Assembly (NCBI GenBank): GCA_963782415.1
Contig: CAWAJT010000006.1
Coordinates: 248,001 to 312,000, forward strand
Length of the DNA stretch: 64,000 nucleotides
Reading direction: 5' to 3'
Origin: Bog-473 sp963782415
GTDB lineage: Bacteria > Actinomycetota > Acidimicrobiia > Acidimicrobiales > RAAP-2
The translations under genes and the position numbers were made by a program. The notes under the pieces were generated by a model, which ran no database searches, was not told the origin of the DNA, and saw only the letters and a program-made list of their open reading frames with translations. This document shows, in pieces, positions 7,826 through 16,007 of the stretch (the first letter of the stretch is position 1; each line of letters starts with the position of its first letter).

Positions 7826-8002
7826 TTAGTGCTGGCGCCGACGGTGGGCGCGTGGTGCGGGCGCCTTCACCCGGACCCGGGCCCTGTTCGCCTGCGCAGC
7901 AATCCGCTTGGCCTGCACGGCGACGATAGCGCCCAAGGCGAGAACTGCTCCCCCGGCGACGGTCCACACCGTGGCTTCGTCCGTCGTGAGTTGCTCGATC
8001 AT
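7826..8002 (-). CDS. 58-residue predicted membrane protein
   Basis: Short frame from ATG 8002 to TAA 7826, preceded by a good ribosome-binding site (GGGGGAGCG). The protein has an acidic N-terminus (MIEQLTTDEATVW), one hydrophobic helix (about residues 13-29) and a very basic tail ending in RRRQH. The layout fits a single-pass membrane protein with its basic end in the cytoplasm. No family is recognised. It is divergent from the channel-like gene at 8115. Confidence 0.6.
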   Translation of the reverse strand: MIEQLTTDEATVWTVAGGAVLALGAIVAVQAKRIAAQANRARVRVKAPAPRAHRRRQH

Positions 8003-8114
8003 GTCGCTCCCCCAATCCGTTAGCGGTCATCCTAGGAGGCACCGGGAGGCAGGGGGGGCTTCGCGCCGGCGGGACATCCCCTCGGCGGCGGCGCCGGTTG
8101 GTCATGATGGACCC

Positions 8115-8918
8115 ATGGCGAGCCCATCGACGCCCGCGCCCTCCGGAGCGCTTTTCCCTGGTGACCAGGGTCAGCGCAGCCGTTTGGCGGCGCTGCGCGA
8201 CATCGCGCTCGGACCGGACTCCTACGGAATCCTCTTTCTGTTCCTCATCGTCGACTACGTATTCCTCACGGTCGGGTGGAGCGGGAGTGTGGCGCAGATC
8301 GTCAGCGCCGTCTGGCTCGCTCTCACCGTGCTGCTGGCCTTCCGTACCTCAGAAGTACCGCATCGATTCTTGGTGGTGGTGCGGGTGGCCGCTGCGGTGA
8401 CGGTCCTTGCCGCGATCGCCCTGTCGCTCGGCGGTGGGGTCCGCGCCTCGGGCACCGTCGTGCTGCTGACGTCGTTGTTGGTCACAGCGAGTCCCATTGC
8501 CATCGGCTGGCGGCTCCTGCACCACACCCGGGTCACGACGCAGACCGTTCTCGGTGCACTCTGCATCTACGTACTGATCGGGCTCGTGTTCGCCAACGCC
8601 GACTACGGAGTCCAGCTCGTCTCGGGACGCTCGTTCTTCGCGCAGCCCGGCAACCATGGCCCGGGCGACTTCGCCTATTTCAGCTACATCACCATGGCGA
8701 CCGTGGGCTACGGGGACCTTTCGCCCGCAACGGGTCTCCCCCGCACGAACGCCGTGCTCGAGGCACTCATCGGGCAGATCTTCCTTGTCGTCCTCGTCGC
8801 CCGACTGGTCGGGATGTACACGCCGACCTTCCGCTGGGGATACGAACGCCACGGTGAGACGCCTGATCCGGGGCCCGGAACCACAGGTGGCGCAGTCCCA
8901 AGGCCTGGTGGAACCTGA
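8115..8918 (+). CDS. Two-pore-segment potassium-channel-like membrane protein
   Basis: Membrane protein of 267 aa with several hydrophobic helices (about 38-54, 60-77, 85-105, 112-131, 143-160) and a final pore module: pore helix, selectivity filter TVGYGD at 196-201, then a last helix (215-235). The filter is the signature of potassium channels; the fold resembles an ion-channel (Ion_trans_2) pore added to an N-terminal membrane bundle. No regulatory RCK domain follows; the tail is short and Pro/Gly-rich. Probably conducts K+ passively across the cell membrane. ATG 8115 is chosen by context; a CATGAT box 6 nt upstream could be a leaderless promoter. Confidence 0.85.
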   Translation: MASPSTPAPSGALFPGDQGQRSRLAALRDIALGPDSYGILFLFLIVDYVFLTVGWSGSVAQIVSAVWLALTVLLAFRTSEVPHRFLVVVRVAAAVTVLAAIALSLGGGVRASGTVVLLTSLLVTASPIAIGWRLLHHTRVTTQTVLGALCIYVLIGLVFANADYGVQLVSGRSFFAQPGNHGPGDFAYFSYITMATVGYGDLSPATGLPRTNAVLEALIGQIFLVVLVARLVGMYTPTFRWGYERHGETPDPGPGTTGGAVPRPGGT

Positions 8919-8948
8919 ACACCTGAACACGCCCGGGAAGGGCGGCGC

Positions 8949-10640
8949 TCAGACCAACAGGACGACCGGCACGATCATCGGGCGCCGCTTCGTGCGCTCG
9001 CCGACGAACTTGCCCAGGGCTTTGCGGGTGTGGCGGCTCAACACCTCAATGTCGTGGGCGCCGTCCCGCAGCGCCTGCGTCACCGCGGCGCCGACCACCT
9101 CGCTGGCCTCTCCCAACAGCTCCTCGGCCTCGGGTGCGTACACCCAGCCGCGGGTCTCGATCACGGGCGGGCAACTGAGCGTGCTCTGCTGGCGATCGAC
9201 CGTGACGACGGCCATGACCACGCCCTCCTCGGAGAGCTTCCGCCGGTCGCGCAGCACCCCGTGCTCAATGTCGCCCACGGTCCCGTCGACGTACACGTAC
9301 CCGCCCGGCACGTGACCGTCCCGCGCAATGCCTTTGGCATCGAGCTGAATTACGTCGCCGTCTTCACAGAGGAGGACCTTGGCCGGATCGAGGCCCATTG
9401 AGAGTGCCAGGCGGGCATGATGCACCATGTGCCGGAATTCGCCGTGCACGGGCACGAAGCACTCCGGTTCGGTCACCGAGATCAGCGTGCGCAGCTCCCC
9501 CTGGTGGGCGTGACCGCTGGCATGGACCTTCTCCGACCCCGAGTGCACGACTTCGGCACCGCGACGGTGCAAGTCGTCGATGACCTGGCCGACGGACCAC
9601 TCGTTGCCCGGGATCGGGTGCACGCTGATCACGACGACATCGTCCTCGCCGATGCGCAGCCACTTGTTCTCACCCGTGGCCATGAGCGACAGCGCCGACA
9701 TCGGCTCGCCCTGCGAACCCGTTGAGATCACGCACACCTCGCCGGCTGGGACGCTGTCCACCTGGTCGATGTCGATCAGCACCCCGTCGGGGATGCTGAT
9801 GATGCCGAGACGCGACCCGAGCTCTACGTTCTTGCCCATGGAGCGACCGAGCGTGGCCACCTTGCGGCCGTTCGCCACGGCCGCGTCAATGATCTGCTGC
9901 ACGCGGTGCATGTGGCTGGCGAAACACGCCACGACGATGCGCTTGCCCGCCTGGGCGGCGAAAACCCGTCGCAACGTCACGCCCACCGATGATTCGGAGT
10001 CGGTGAAGCCGGGCTCCTCCGCGTTGGTGGAGTCCGACAGGAGGAGGCGGATGCCCTCAGTGCGGGCCAGCTCACCCATGCGGGCTAAGTCCGTGCGACG
10101 ACCGTCGACCGGCTGGAGGTCGAGCTTGAAGTCACCCGAGTGGAGGATGACGCCCTGAGGCGTGTGGAAGGCGATGGCGTTCGCCTCGGGGACGGAGTGC
10201 GTCACCGGAATGAACTCGACGTCGCAGCCGCCGACCTGCACGGTCTCGTTGTCGGCCACCGCGATGAACTTGGTGTTTCCCGCCAGACCGGCCTCCTCGA
10301 CACGGTGGCGGGCCAGACCGACCGTCAGCTCGGAGCCGTAAATCGGGGCGTGGACCTCTCGCAGGAGGAAGGCCAGGCCGCCCGTGTGATCCTCGTGGCC
10401 GTGCGTGAGCACGATGCCGTCGACCCGGTCCTTGCGATCGTACAGATACGTGAACTCGGGCAGCACCAAGTCGATGCCGGGCATGTCCGGATCGGGGAAC
10501 ATGATCCCGCAGTCGAGGATGATGATGCGGCCCTCGACCTCGATGCAGGCGCAGTTGCGCCCGATCTCGCCCAGGCCACCCAGGAAGACGACCCGGACCG
10601 GCTTCGCCTTCGGCCCGTTGGCGCGCCGGCGGTCAGGCAA
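8949..10640 (-). CDS. rnj: Ribonuclease J
   Basis: Metallo-beta-lactamase/beta-CASP exo- and endoribonuclease of 563 aa. The N-terminal strand RVVFLGGLGEIGRN is typical of RNase J, and the zinc motif HGHEDH is at 80-85; the beta-CASP region contains STGSQGEPMSALS and the HASGHAHQGEL segment, and a C-terminal domain follows. It acts in mRNA decay and rRNA/mRNA 5' processing. The start is taken as TTG 10640, which overlaps the dapA stop by 8 bases and gives the usual length; no ATG is available between there and the conserved region. dapA-rnj is a common actinobacterial pair. Confidence 0.93.
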   Translation of the reverse strand: MPDRRRANGPKAKPVRVVFLGGLGEIGRNCACIEVEGRIIILDCGIMFPDPDMPGIDLVLPEFTYLYDRKDRVDGIVLTHGHEDHTGGLAFLLREVHAPIYGSELTVGLARHRVEEAGLAGNTKFIAVADNETVQVGGCDVEFIPVTHSVPEANAIAFHTPQGVILHSGDFKLDLQPVDGRRTDLARMGELARTEGIRLLLSDSTNAEEPGFTDSESSVGVTLRRVFAAQAGKRIVVACFASHMHRVQQIIDAAVANGRKVATLGRSMGKNVELGSRLGIISIPDGVLIDIDQVDSVPAGEVCVISTGSQGEPMSALSLMATGENKWLRIGEDDVVVISVHPIPGNEWSVGQVIDDLHRRGAEVVHSGSEKVHASGHAHQGELRTLISVTEPECFVPVHGEFRHMVHHARLALSMGLDPAKVLLCEDGDVIQLDAKGIARDGHVPGGYVYVDGTVGDIEHGVLRDRRKLSEEGVVMAVVTVDRQQSTLSCPPVIETRGWVYAPEAEELLGEASEVVGAAVTQALRDGAHDIEVLSRHTRKALGKFVGERTKRRPMIVPVVLLV

Positions 10641-11565
10641 GCGGGGCGACCGTGACCGCGGGTGGCCCGACGGCGGCCAGGATCTTTTGCGCCTGGGCGT
10701 CGAGCTCCGGCGTGGAGGCGCCCATCGGGAGACGGCACTGGCCGACACGTCGTCCGAGGGCACGAAGCATCGCCTTGGCCGGCAAGGGGTTGGGGAACTC
10801 GTCGGAGCTCTCGAAGTCGAAGGAGTCCACGAGCTCGGCGTTGCCGGCGATGGCGGCTGCGATGTCGCCGGCCACGAAGGCGTCGACAACCTGGCGGAAC
10901 TGCGGTCCGATCCAATGCGCCGCCACACTGACGACACCGACCGCGCCCACCGCCATGAGGGGCAACGTCATGGCGTCGTCACCGCTGTAGATCTCGAAGC
11001 CGGCGGGTGCCTGTGCGGCGAGGCGGGCCGTGGTGGGCGCGTCCCCCGCAGCGTCTTTGAGCGCCACGATGGTCGACACGTCCCGGGCCAGCCGGAGCAT
11101 GGTGGCCGTGGCGATGCGGCGTCCGGATCGGCCCGGAATGTCGTAGAGCATGACGGGGAGGTCGCCCGCCGCCTCGGCCGTGGCCCGGAAGTGTTCGAAG
11201 ATCCCGGCCTGGGAGGGCCGGTTGTAATACGGCGTCACCAACAGCACACCGTCGATCCCGCACTCGGTGGCCCGCTTCGTCATGTCGATGGAGTGGGCGG
11301 TGTCGTTGGACCCGGTACCGGCGATGACCGGTATGGTCACGGCCTCGGCCACGGCCCGCCACAGGTCCACCTTTTCGTGGTCGGTCAGGACCGAACTCTC
11401 CCCGGTCGAGCCGCTCAACACCAGGCCATCGCTGCCGTGCGCCGCCAGCCAGCGCGCCAGCTCGACAGCAGCCGGGAGGTCGAGCGCGCCCTCGTCGTCG
11501 AACGGGGTCACCATGGCGGTGATCACCCGCCCGAAACGGGGCGACGCCTGGAGACCGGGGCTCAT
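10633..11565 (-). CDS. dapA: 4-hydroxy-tetrahydrodipicolinate synthase
   Basis: Class I aldolase-type enzyme of 310 aa that condenses pyruvate with aspartate semialdehyde in the diaminopimelate/lysine pathway. Diagnostic residues are visible: GSTGES near 52-57, TPYYNRP at 111-117, the Tyr of YDIPGR (141) and the Schiff-base lysine in VALKDA (Lys170). Length is normal. ATG 11565 has a TAGCGT box 9 nt upstream and no ribosome-binding site, suggesting a leaderless transcript. RNase J follows with an 8-base overlap; dapB lies about 4 kb away on the same strand. Confidence 0.95.
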   Translation of the reverse strand: MSPGLQASPRFGRVITAMVTPFDDEGALDLPAAVELARWLAAHGSDGLVLSGSTGESSVLTDHEKVDLWRAVAEAVTIPVIAGTGSNDTAHSIDMTKRATECGIDGVLLVTPYYNRPSQAGIFEHFRATAEAAGDLPVMLYDIPGRSGRRIATATMLRLARDVSTIVALKDAAGDAPTTARLAAQAPAGFEIYSGDDAMTLPLMAVGAVGVVSVAAHWIGPQFRQVVDAFVAGDIAAAIAGNAELVDSFDFESSDEFPNPLPAKAMLRALGRRVGQCRLPMGASTPELDAQAQKILAAVGPPAVTVAPLA

Positions 11566-11574
11566 CGCCTATTC

Positions 11575-11580
11575 ACGCTA
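11575..11580 (-). promoter_or_regulatory. Candidate -10 box of a leaderless promoter (dapA)
   Basis: TAGCGT on the minus strand lies 9 nt before ATG 11565; no ribosome-binding site is seen between them. Confidence 0.35.
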
Positions 11581-11643
11581 CCAGCGATGTGACGCGCCTT
11601 GGCGCTGCTCGTGACGTTGTTCGGTGGTGCTGCCCGTTGGAGC

Positions 11644-12801
11644 TCAGGCGACGTTGCGTTCGGCCGGCGATCCGTCGGCGAATGCGTCCTCGTCCTGCGT
11701 GGTGTCGGTGAGGTCTTCGAACGCGATGGCACCCATTTCGGTGAACTTGGTCCGGAGCCAGCCGTCGGCGGCATCGAGCAGGCCCAGCTTCTTGAGGTTC
11801 GGCACGATCTTCGAGAAGAGCAGGATCTGGAAATCGTCCCGCTCGGGCGCGGCCTGCATGATCTTGATCACGTCCGGGGTCGGGACCTCCATGCGCTCCC
11901 ACACCTCTTGCATGACCAGCCGGTCCTTCATCCGGATGGCGGCCTCGAAGGCGAACTCCTGGCGCTCCCTGAGCTCTGTCGCGCTGAGCTCTTGGTAGTA
12001 CTCCTGCAGGCTGAGCACACCGAAGGCCACGTGGCGGGCCTCGTCGGCCATGACGTAGCGCAGCAGCTTCTTGAGCAGCGGCTCCGTCGTCATCATGTGG
12101 ATGAAGCCGAACGCGGCGAGGGCCAGGCCCTCCACCATGATCTGCATGCCGAGGTAGGTCATGTCCCACCGCGAGTCGGCCACGATGTCGTCGAGCAACA
12201 GGCCGAGGTGAGCGTTCATCGGGTAGTGACCAGAGAGCTTCTCGTCGAGGTACTTGGAGAAGACTTCCACGTGGCGTGCCTCATCCATCACCTGGGTGGC
12301 GGCGTAGTACTTGGCGTCGATCCACGGGACGGTCTCGACGATCTTCGCCGTGCAGAGCAGCGCGCCCTGCTCCCCGTGCATGAACTGCGACAGCAGCCAG
12401 TTCTGGTTCTCCACCCCGAATTGCAGGAACTTCTTCTCGTCCCACTTCTCGAGCACGGTGCCGGCGATGGCGGCCTCATCGAAGTTCATTTGGCTGGGGT
12501 TGGCCTCCGCGTTGGCGATGACCACGCGCTCTTGATCGACCTCAATGGACCAGTCGAGGTCGGTCTGGCCGTTCCACTGTGCTTTCTTCGCCTTCTCGTA
12601 GAGCTTGTCGAGCTGGGGCTTTGCACCCTTCTCGTAGTCCCAGGTGAACTCGGCGGGGCAGTTGTCGGGCACACGGTGATAGCCGTCGGCGTCATATTCC
12701 CCGACGAAGTTCAGGACGGCCTCCAGGTCGTTGATGTCCTCTCTGCCGATGAGGTCCAGGTTGGACCGCAGCTGCTCGGTGTTCTCGTCGAGTGTGGTCA
12801 T
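11644..12801 (-). CDS. Ferritin-like diiron protein, possible oxidase
   Basis: A 385-aa helical protein carrying the diiron ligand pattern E...ExxH...E...ExxH: Glu144 (HGEQ), Glu174/His177 (DEARH), Glu224 (VEGLA) and Glu254/His257 (DEARH). This matches the ribonucleotide-reductase R2-like/ferritin-like superfamily, and the two DEARH boxes resemble substrate-oxidising members more than iron-storage ferritins. It lacks the extra histidine of AurF, so it is a different family from the protein at 471. It is translated from ATG 12801, which overlaps the TGA of a TetR gene by 4 bases, so the two form an operon. Substrate unknown. Confidence 0.75.
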   Translation of the reverse strand: MTTLDENTEQLRSNLDLIGREDINDLEAVLNFVGEYDADGYHRVPDNCPAEFTWDYEKGAKPQLDKLYEKAKKAQWNGQTDLDWSIEVDQERVVIANAEANPSQMNFDEAAIAGTVLEKWDEKKFLQFGVENQNWLLSQFMHGEQGALLCTAKIVETVPWIDAKYYAATQVMDEARHVEVFSKYLDEKLSGHYPMNAHLGLLLDDIVADSRWDMTYLGMQIMVEGLALAAFGFIHMMTTEPLLKKLLRYVMADEARHVAFGVLSLQEYYQELSATELRERQEFAFEAAIRMKDRLVMQEVWERMEVPTPDVIKIMQAAPERDDFQILLFSKIVPNLKKLGLLDAADGWLRTKFTEMGAIAFEDLTDTTQDEDAFADGSPAERNVA

Positions 12802-13325
12802 TGTGCCGCCCCCTTGGTGGTGGTTGGTTTGGGTGGTCTGCGTGATCTCGGAGATCCCGGAGATCTCGGTGCTCGGGTGGACGTTCCTGCGGCCGGAGGC
12901 GCGGCAGGTGGCGTGGGACCTGTCCCGGCGGCGTCGACCCGCAGGGCGAGGATGCCGGGCAGCACGAAGGTGCGCACGAGCGCCCGGGTGTCGGCCGGGT
13001 CCGTCAGGTCGGCATAGGGCGAGGGGTCGGAGCAGTAGGCCATGACGATGCGCACGGCCCATTCCGCCGCTCGGGAAGCTTGTTCGGGCTCGAGCCAGCG
13101 GGCGAAGAACGGGGCAGACAAGTCGCTGGCGACGCGCATGACCCGATCGAAGCCGCTGAAAGTCACAAAGGGCAGGACGGCTTCGGGCTCGTGCTCGAGC
13201 AGGTAGCCCAACGGCTCGTGCCAGCGCAGCCAGCGAGCCGACTCGACCATGCCGGCGACGAGCACGTCCTCGAGGTCGCCGGCCTCGCCCATCGCGACGG
13301 CCAGGGAGGAAAAGAGCCGCGCCAC
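12798..13325 (-). CDS. TetR-family regulator, C-terminal part (downstream of frameshift)
   Basis: This frame carries the ligand-binding half of a TetR regulator: VARLFSSLAVAMGEAGDLEDVL, then FDRVMRVASDLSAPFFARW and ADLTDPADTRALVRTFVLPG. It is the direct continuation of the N-terminal frame that begins at 13597; restoring one base in the C/G run at 13367-13370 joins them through KEGILAAVVETEV. An Ala/Pro-rich tail ends at TGA 12798, overlapping ATG 12801 of the diiron protein (ATGA). If the frameshift is real the regulator is inactive; if it is an error, the intact protein is about 266 aa. Confidence 0.7.
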   Translation of the reverse strand: MARLFSSLAVAMGEAGDLEDVLVAGMVESARWLRWHEPLGYLLEHEPEAVLPFVTFSGFDRVMRVASDLSAPFFARWLEPEQASRAAEWAVRIVMAYCSDPSPYADLTDPADTRALVRTFVLPGILALRVDAAGTGPTPPAAPPAAGTSTRAPRSPGSPRSRRPPKPTTTKGAAQ

Positions 13326-13597
13326 CTCCGTCTCGACGACAGCGGCGAGGATGCCCTCCTTGCCGCGGGGAAGGTCCGATAGGCGGTGGCGCGGGACAGG
13401 CCGGCGGCCCGGGCGATGTCGTCCACGGTGGTCTTGGCGATCCCCTGACGGGCCAGGCAGCGCAGGGCGCCGTCCACCAGCCGGACCCGGGTGGACGTCC
13501 TGTCGTCGGCACCCAGGTGCCGGACGACGGCGTCACGACCCCCGAAGGCGTGCCTGGGGGTCTCTACGGATTCGGGTCGTGCCGCGGTTGCGCCCAC
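13163..13597 (-). CDS. TetR-family regulator, N-terminal part (upstream of frameshift)
   Basis: From GTG 13597 the protein has a 40-residue leader and then a TetR DNA-binding domain: STRVRLVDGALRCLARQG, TTVDDIARAAGLSRATAYRTF. After FP the frame becomes meaningless Arg/Ser-rich sequence, because one base is missing from a C run (13367-13370 on the plus strand). The second half is in the next frame (12798-13325). The start codon lies 9 nt after a good -10 box, so the message is probably leaderless. Its likely target is its own promoter and the coupled diiron gene. Confidence 0.7.
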   Translation of the reverse strand: MGATAARPESVETPRHAFGGRDAVVRHLGADDRTSTRVRLVDGALRCLARQGIAKTTVDDIARAAGLSRATAYRTFPAARRASSPLSSRRRWRGSFPPWPSRWARPATSRTCSSPAWSSRLAGCAGTSRWATCSSTSPKPSCPL

Positions 13598-13604
13598 GGG
13601 TGAA

Positions 13605-13634
13605 ACAGTATGGCGATTTTTGTCTCACTGTCAA
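13605..13634 (-). promoter_or_regulatory. Promoter with TetR-type operator between its boxes
   Basis: Minus strand: -35 TTGACA (13634-13629), 16-bp spacer, -10 CATACT (13612-13607), then GTG 13597 after 9 nt, which implies a leaderless mRNA. An inverted repeat ACAGT-N17-ACTGT (13605-13609 and 13627-13631) spans the promoter, a classic position for TetR autorepression. TTGACA is a perfect consensus in an otherwise GC-rich genome. Confidence 0.6.
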
Positions 13635-13744
13635 CCATCCGGGCCGGGCACCGAACCCGCATGGTCCATTCGACGCTGGGGTGGCGGCGCCCGACGGGTG
13701 CGCGGCGCCGGGGCGCCGGAGAGGATGCAGCCGGTCAAAGGGGG

Positions 13745-14629
13745 TCAGCCGTAGTTGAAGTGCCCGGGGGCGACGGAGGTGATCAAGAGCGCGAGAAGGG
13801 CCGCCACCGCCACGCTGCCGCCGACGGCCAGGATCAGGCCGGTGTTGCGGTCCCGCCGGTCGCCGGCGTAGTCGTACAGGAGACCGAGGACACCCCCTGT
13901 GACGAGGCCGCCGAGATGCGCCCGCCAGTCGGTATTGCCGGTGAAGCCCAGCGCCAGGTTCAGCACCAACAGGCCCACGACGGGCGCCACCGGGAGCCGC
14001 CGACGCAGCCCCACCACGACGTAGGCCCCGAGCACACCCATGATGGCGCCGGAGGCCCCGATGCCGATCTCGTTGTGGGGTCCGAGGAGGTAGGTGCCCA
14101 CGCTCCCACCGAGCCCGGCCAGCAGGTAGAGGGCGACGAAGCGGATCTTGCCCAGCAGCACCTCGAGCGCCGGTCCGACGATGAGCAGGGTGATCATGTT
14201 GAAAAAGATGTGCATGAGGCTGGCGTGCACCCACATCGCCGTGAAGGCCCGGTAGTACTGGTGCAGGACGTGCACGCCGTCGGGCCACATGGCGTACCTC
14301 GAGACGACGCGGGTGTTGTGGCCGAAACCCTCGAGGAAGAACACCATCACGTTGATGGCGATGATCGTCAAGACGATGGGTGTCGGGTTGGTCGAGCCGA
14401 CGACGCCGGTCCGCCCCCGGCTCGTGTGCGTAAAAGCCGGGACCTGGCGCGAGCGCTTGGCACCCTCGGAGGTGCACTGGGGGCACTGCCAGCCAACTTG
14501 CGCCTGGACCATGCACTCGGTGCAGATGGGGCGGTCGCAGTGCGCGCACAGCACCGAAGCCGCCCGCCCGGGGTGGCGGTAGCAGGGCGGCGGTGGCGCG
14601 GGCGGTGGTTGCAGCTGCGGATCGCTCAT
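13745..14629 (-). CDS. Rhomboid-family intramembrane serine protease with zinc-ribbon N-terminus
   Basis: Rhomboid protease of 294 aa. An N-terminal B-box-like zinc-binding region with CAHC, CTEC and CPQC pairs (about 28-52) precedes six or seven membrane helices. The catalytic Ser193 lies in GASGAIMG and His238 in DWRAHLGG; the HxxxxHxxxN motif is at 135-144. Rhomboids cleave substrates within the membrane. This zinc-headed form is common in actinobacteria. ATG 14629 is 25 bases after the stop of a TetR gene, so it may be the last gene of the dapB-TetR unit. Substrate unknown. Confidence 0.9.
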   Translation of the reverse strand: MSDPQLQPPPAPPPPCYRHPGRAASVLCAHCDRPICTECMVQAQVGWQCPQCTSEGAKRSRQVPAFTHTSRGRTGVVGSTNPTPIVLTIIAINVMVFFLEGFGHNTRVVSRYAMWPDGVHVLHQYYRAFTAMWVHASLMHIFFNMITLLIVGPALEVLLGKIRFVALYLLAGLGGSVGTYLLGPHNEIGIGASGAIMGVLGAYVVVGLRRRLPVAPVVGLLVLNLALGFTGNTDWRAHLGGLVTGGVLGLLYDYAGDRRDRNTGLILAVGGSVAVAALLALLITSVAPGHFNYG

Positions 14630-14654
14630 CGGCTCACTGGCTCACCGGCCGGGC

Positions 14655-15215
14655 TCACCGGATCCCCGCCAGGAGCTCGGAACGGACCAGGAGCGCCACC
14701 TGGTCGGGGTCGTTCAGGTCCCACCGGCCGGGCGAGCTGATGTAGGACAGGACCATGCGGGCCAGGAAATCGGCCGCCGCATCGAGATCGGAACCTTCCG
14801 CCATGCCGTGGCGGACGAGGTACGGAGCAAGAAAGGCCGCCACCAACGTGTGTGTCTGATCTGCCTCGGTGGACAGGCGCGGCAACAGCGTGTCGGGCTC
14901 GGTGATCAGGACCCGCTGGAGCACTTCGTGCTCGACGAGGGCGCGGTGGGCAAAGATCAGGCCCCGCTCCATGACTTCTTCCAACGTGTCGGCGTCGGAC
15001 ACCTCCTCGTAGAGCCGCAGGAAGAAGCGAGAGAATTCCCACCCCACCACGGCCGAGAGCAGCTCGTCGCGACCACCGGGAAAGTACCGGTACACGGTGG
15101 CCCGCGACACTCCCGCCTCCCGGGCCGCGTCCTCGACCGTCGTCTTCGCCAGGCCCCAGCGGGCGACACAGTCATACGTCGCCTGCAAGAGGCGCTCCCG
15201 GACGTCGGGATTCAC
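14655..15215 (-). CDS. TetR-family transcriptional regulator
   Basis: A 186-aa TetR regulator: first helix VRERLLQATYDCVARWG, then the helix-turn-helix TTVEDAAREAGVSRATVYRYF at residues 25-46, and a C-terminal helical ligand domain of typical size. The start GTG 15215 overlaps the dapB stop by 4 bases (GTGA), so translation is coupled to dapB, and the rhomboid gene follows closely. Regulators are not normally fused into the dapB operon, so its targets may lie elsewhere. No ligand can be inferred. Confidence 0.88.
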   Translation of the reverse strand: MNPDVRERLLQATYDCVARWGLAKTTVEDAAREAGVSRATVYRYFPGGRDELLSAVVGWEFSRFFLRLYEEVSDADTLEEVMERGLIFAHRALVEHEVLQRVLITEPDTLLPRLSTEADQTHTLVAAFLAPYLVRHGMAEGSDLDAAADFLARMVLSYISSPGRWDLNDPDQVALLVRSELLAGIR

Positions 15216-15997
15216 AGCCCGAGCAACGCCTCGAGCCCCACCGTCAGGCCGGGCCGGTCCGGCACGGCTCGCACCGCCAGGAGCACGCCGGGCATGAAGG
15301 AACGGCGGTCGTACGAATCGTGGCGGATGCTCAGGCTCTGACCCGTCGCCCCGAAGATGACCTCCTCGTGCGCCACCAGCCCCGGCAGGCGCACGGAGTG
15401 CACGTGCACGCCGTCGGCCGATTCCCCTCCCCGCGCCCCAGCCAGGACGACATCAGTCGTCGGGTCCGCGGGCAAAGGGGTGCTGCCGGCCGCCCGGCGG
15501 GCCTCGGCGATGACCGCGGCCGTGTGCATGGCCGTTCCGGAGGGAGCATCACGCTTGGCGTCGTGGTGGAGCTCAATGATCTCGACGCCGTCCATGTGTG
15601 GCGCCGCGATCCGGCACAGGTGGAGCAACAGGACCGCCCCGATGGCGAAGTTCGGCACGAGCACCACATTCGCCGAGCTGTCCGCGAACCGGGCCTCCAC
15701 GGCGGCGACGTCGGCGTCGGACAGCCCGCTCGTCCCGATGACCGCGTGGACGCCCGCGGCCGCGTAATGGGCGAAGTTGTGGCGCACCGCCTCGGCGACG
15801 GTGAAGTCGACCACGACCTCGGCTCCAAGATCGGCCAGTGCGTTGACCTCGCCGATCATCGTCAGCCCGCACGCATCGCCGCCGACATGGGCGGGGTCGA
15901 TGGCCGCCACCAGGTTCATGTCGGCTGCCGCGGTGACGGCACGGCACACCTCTTGGCCCATACGGCCGCCGGCGCCGACCACACCGACCTTCTGCAT
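15212..15997 (-). CDS. dapB: 4-hydroxy-tetrahydrodipicolinate reductase
   Basis: NAD(P)H-dependent reductase of the lysine/diaminopimelate pathway, 261 aa. The nucleotide-binding GAGGRMGQ is at residues 8-15, VIGTSGLS in the middle, and the signature ELHHDAKRDAPSGTA provides the catalytic His and Lys. Length is normal. It is preceded by the M16 peptidase (10-base gap) and followed by TetR through a GTGA overlap. The order pnp-M16 peptidase-dapB is a familiar actinobacterial arrangement, which supports the call. Confidence 0.95.
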   Translation of the reverse strand: MQKVGVVGAGGRMGQEVCRAVTAAADMNLVAAIDPAHVGGDACGLTMIGEVNALADLGAEVVVDFTVAEAVRHNFAHYAAAGVHAVIGTSGLSDADVAAVEARFADSSANVVLVPNFAIGAVLLLHLCRIAAPHMDGVEIIELHHDAKRDAPSGTAMHTAAVIAEARRAAGSTPLPADPTTDVVLAGARGGESADGVHVHSVRLPGLVAHEEVIFGATGQSLSIRHDSYDRRSFMPGVLLAVRAVPDRPGLTVGLEALLGL

Positions 15998-16007
15998 GCC
16001 GTGCAGG

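Noticed and set aside
11599..13017. 472-residue plus-strand open frame
   Set aside because: Shadow of the diiron protein; Leu/Val/His-rich without domains, no ribosome-binding site.
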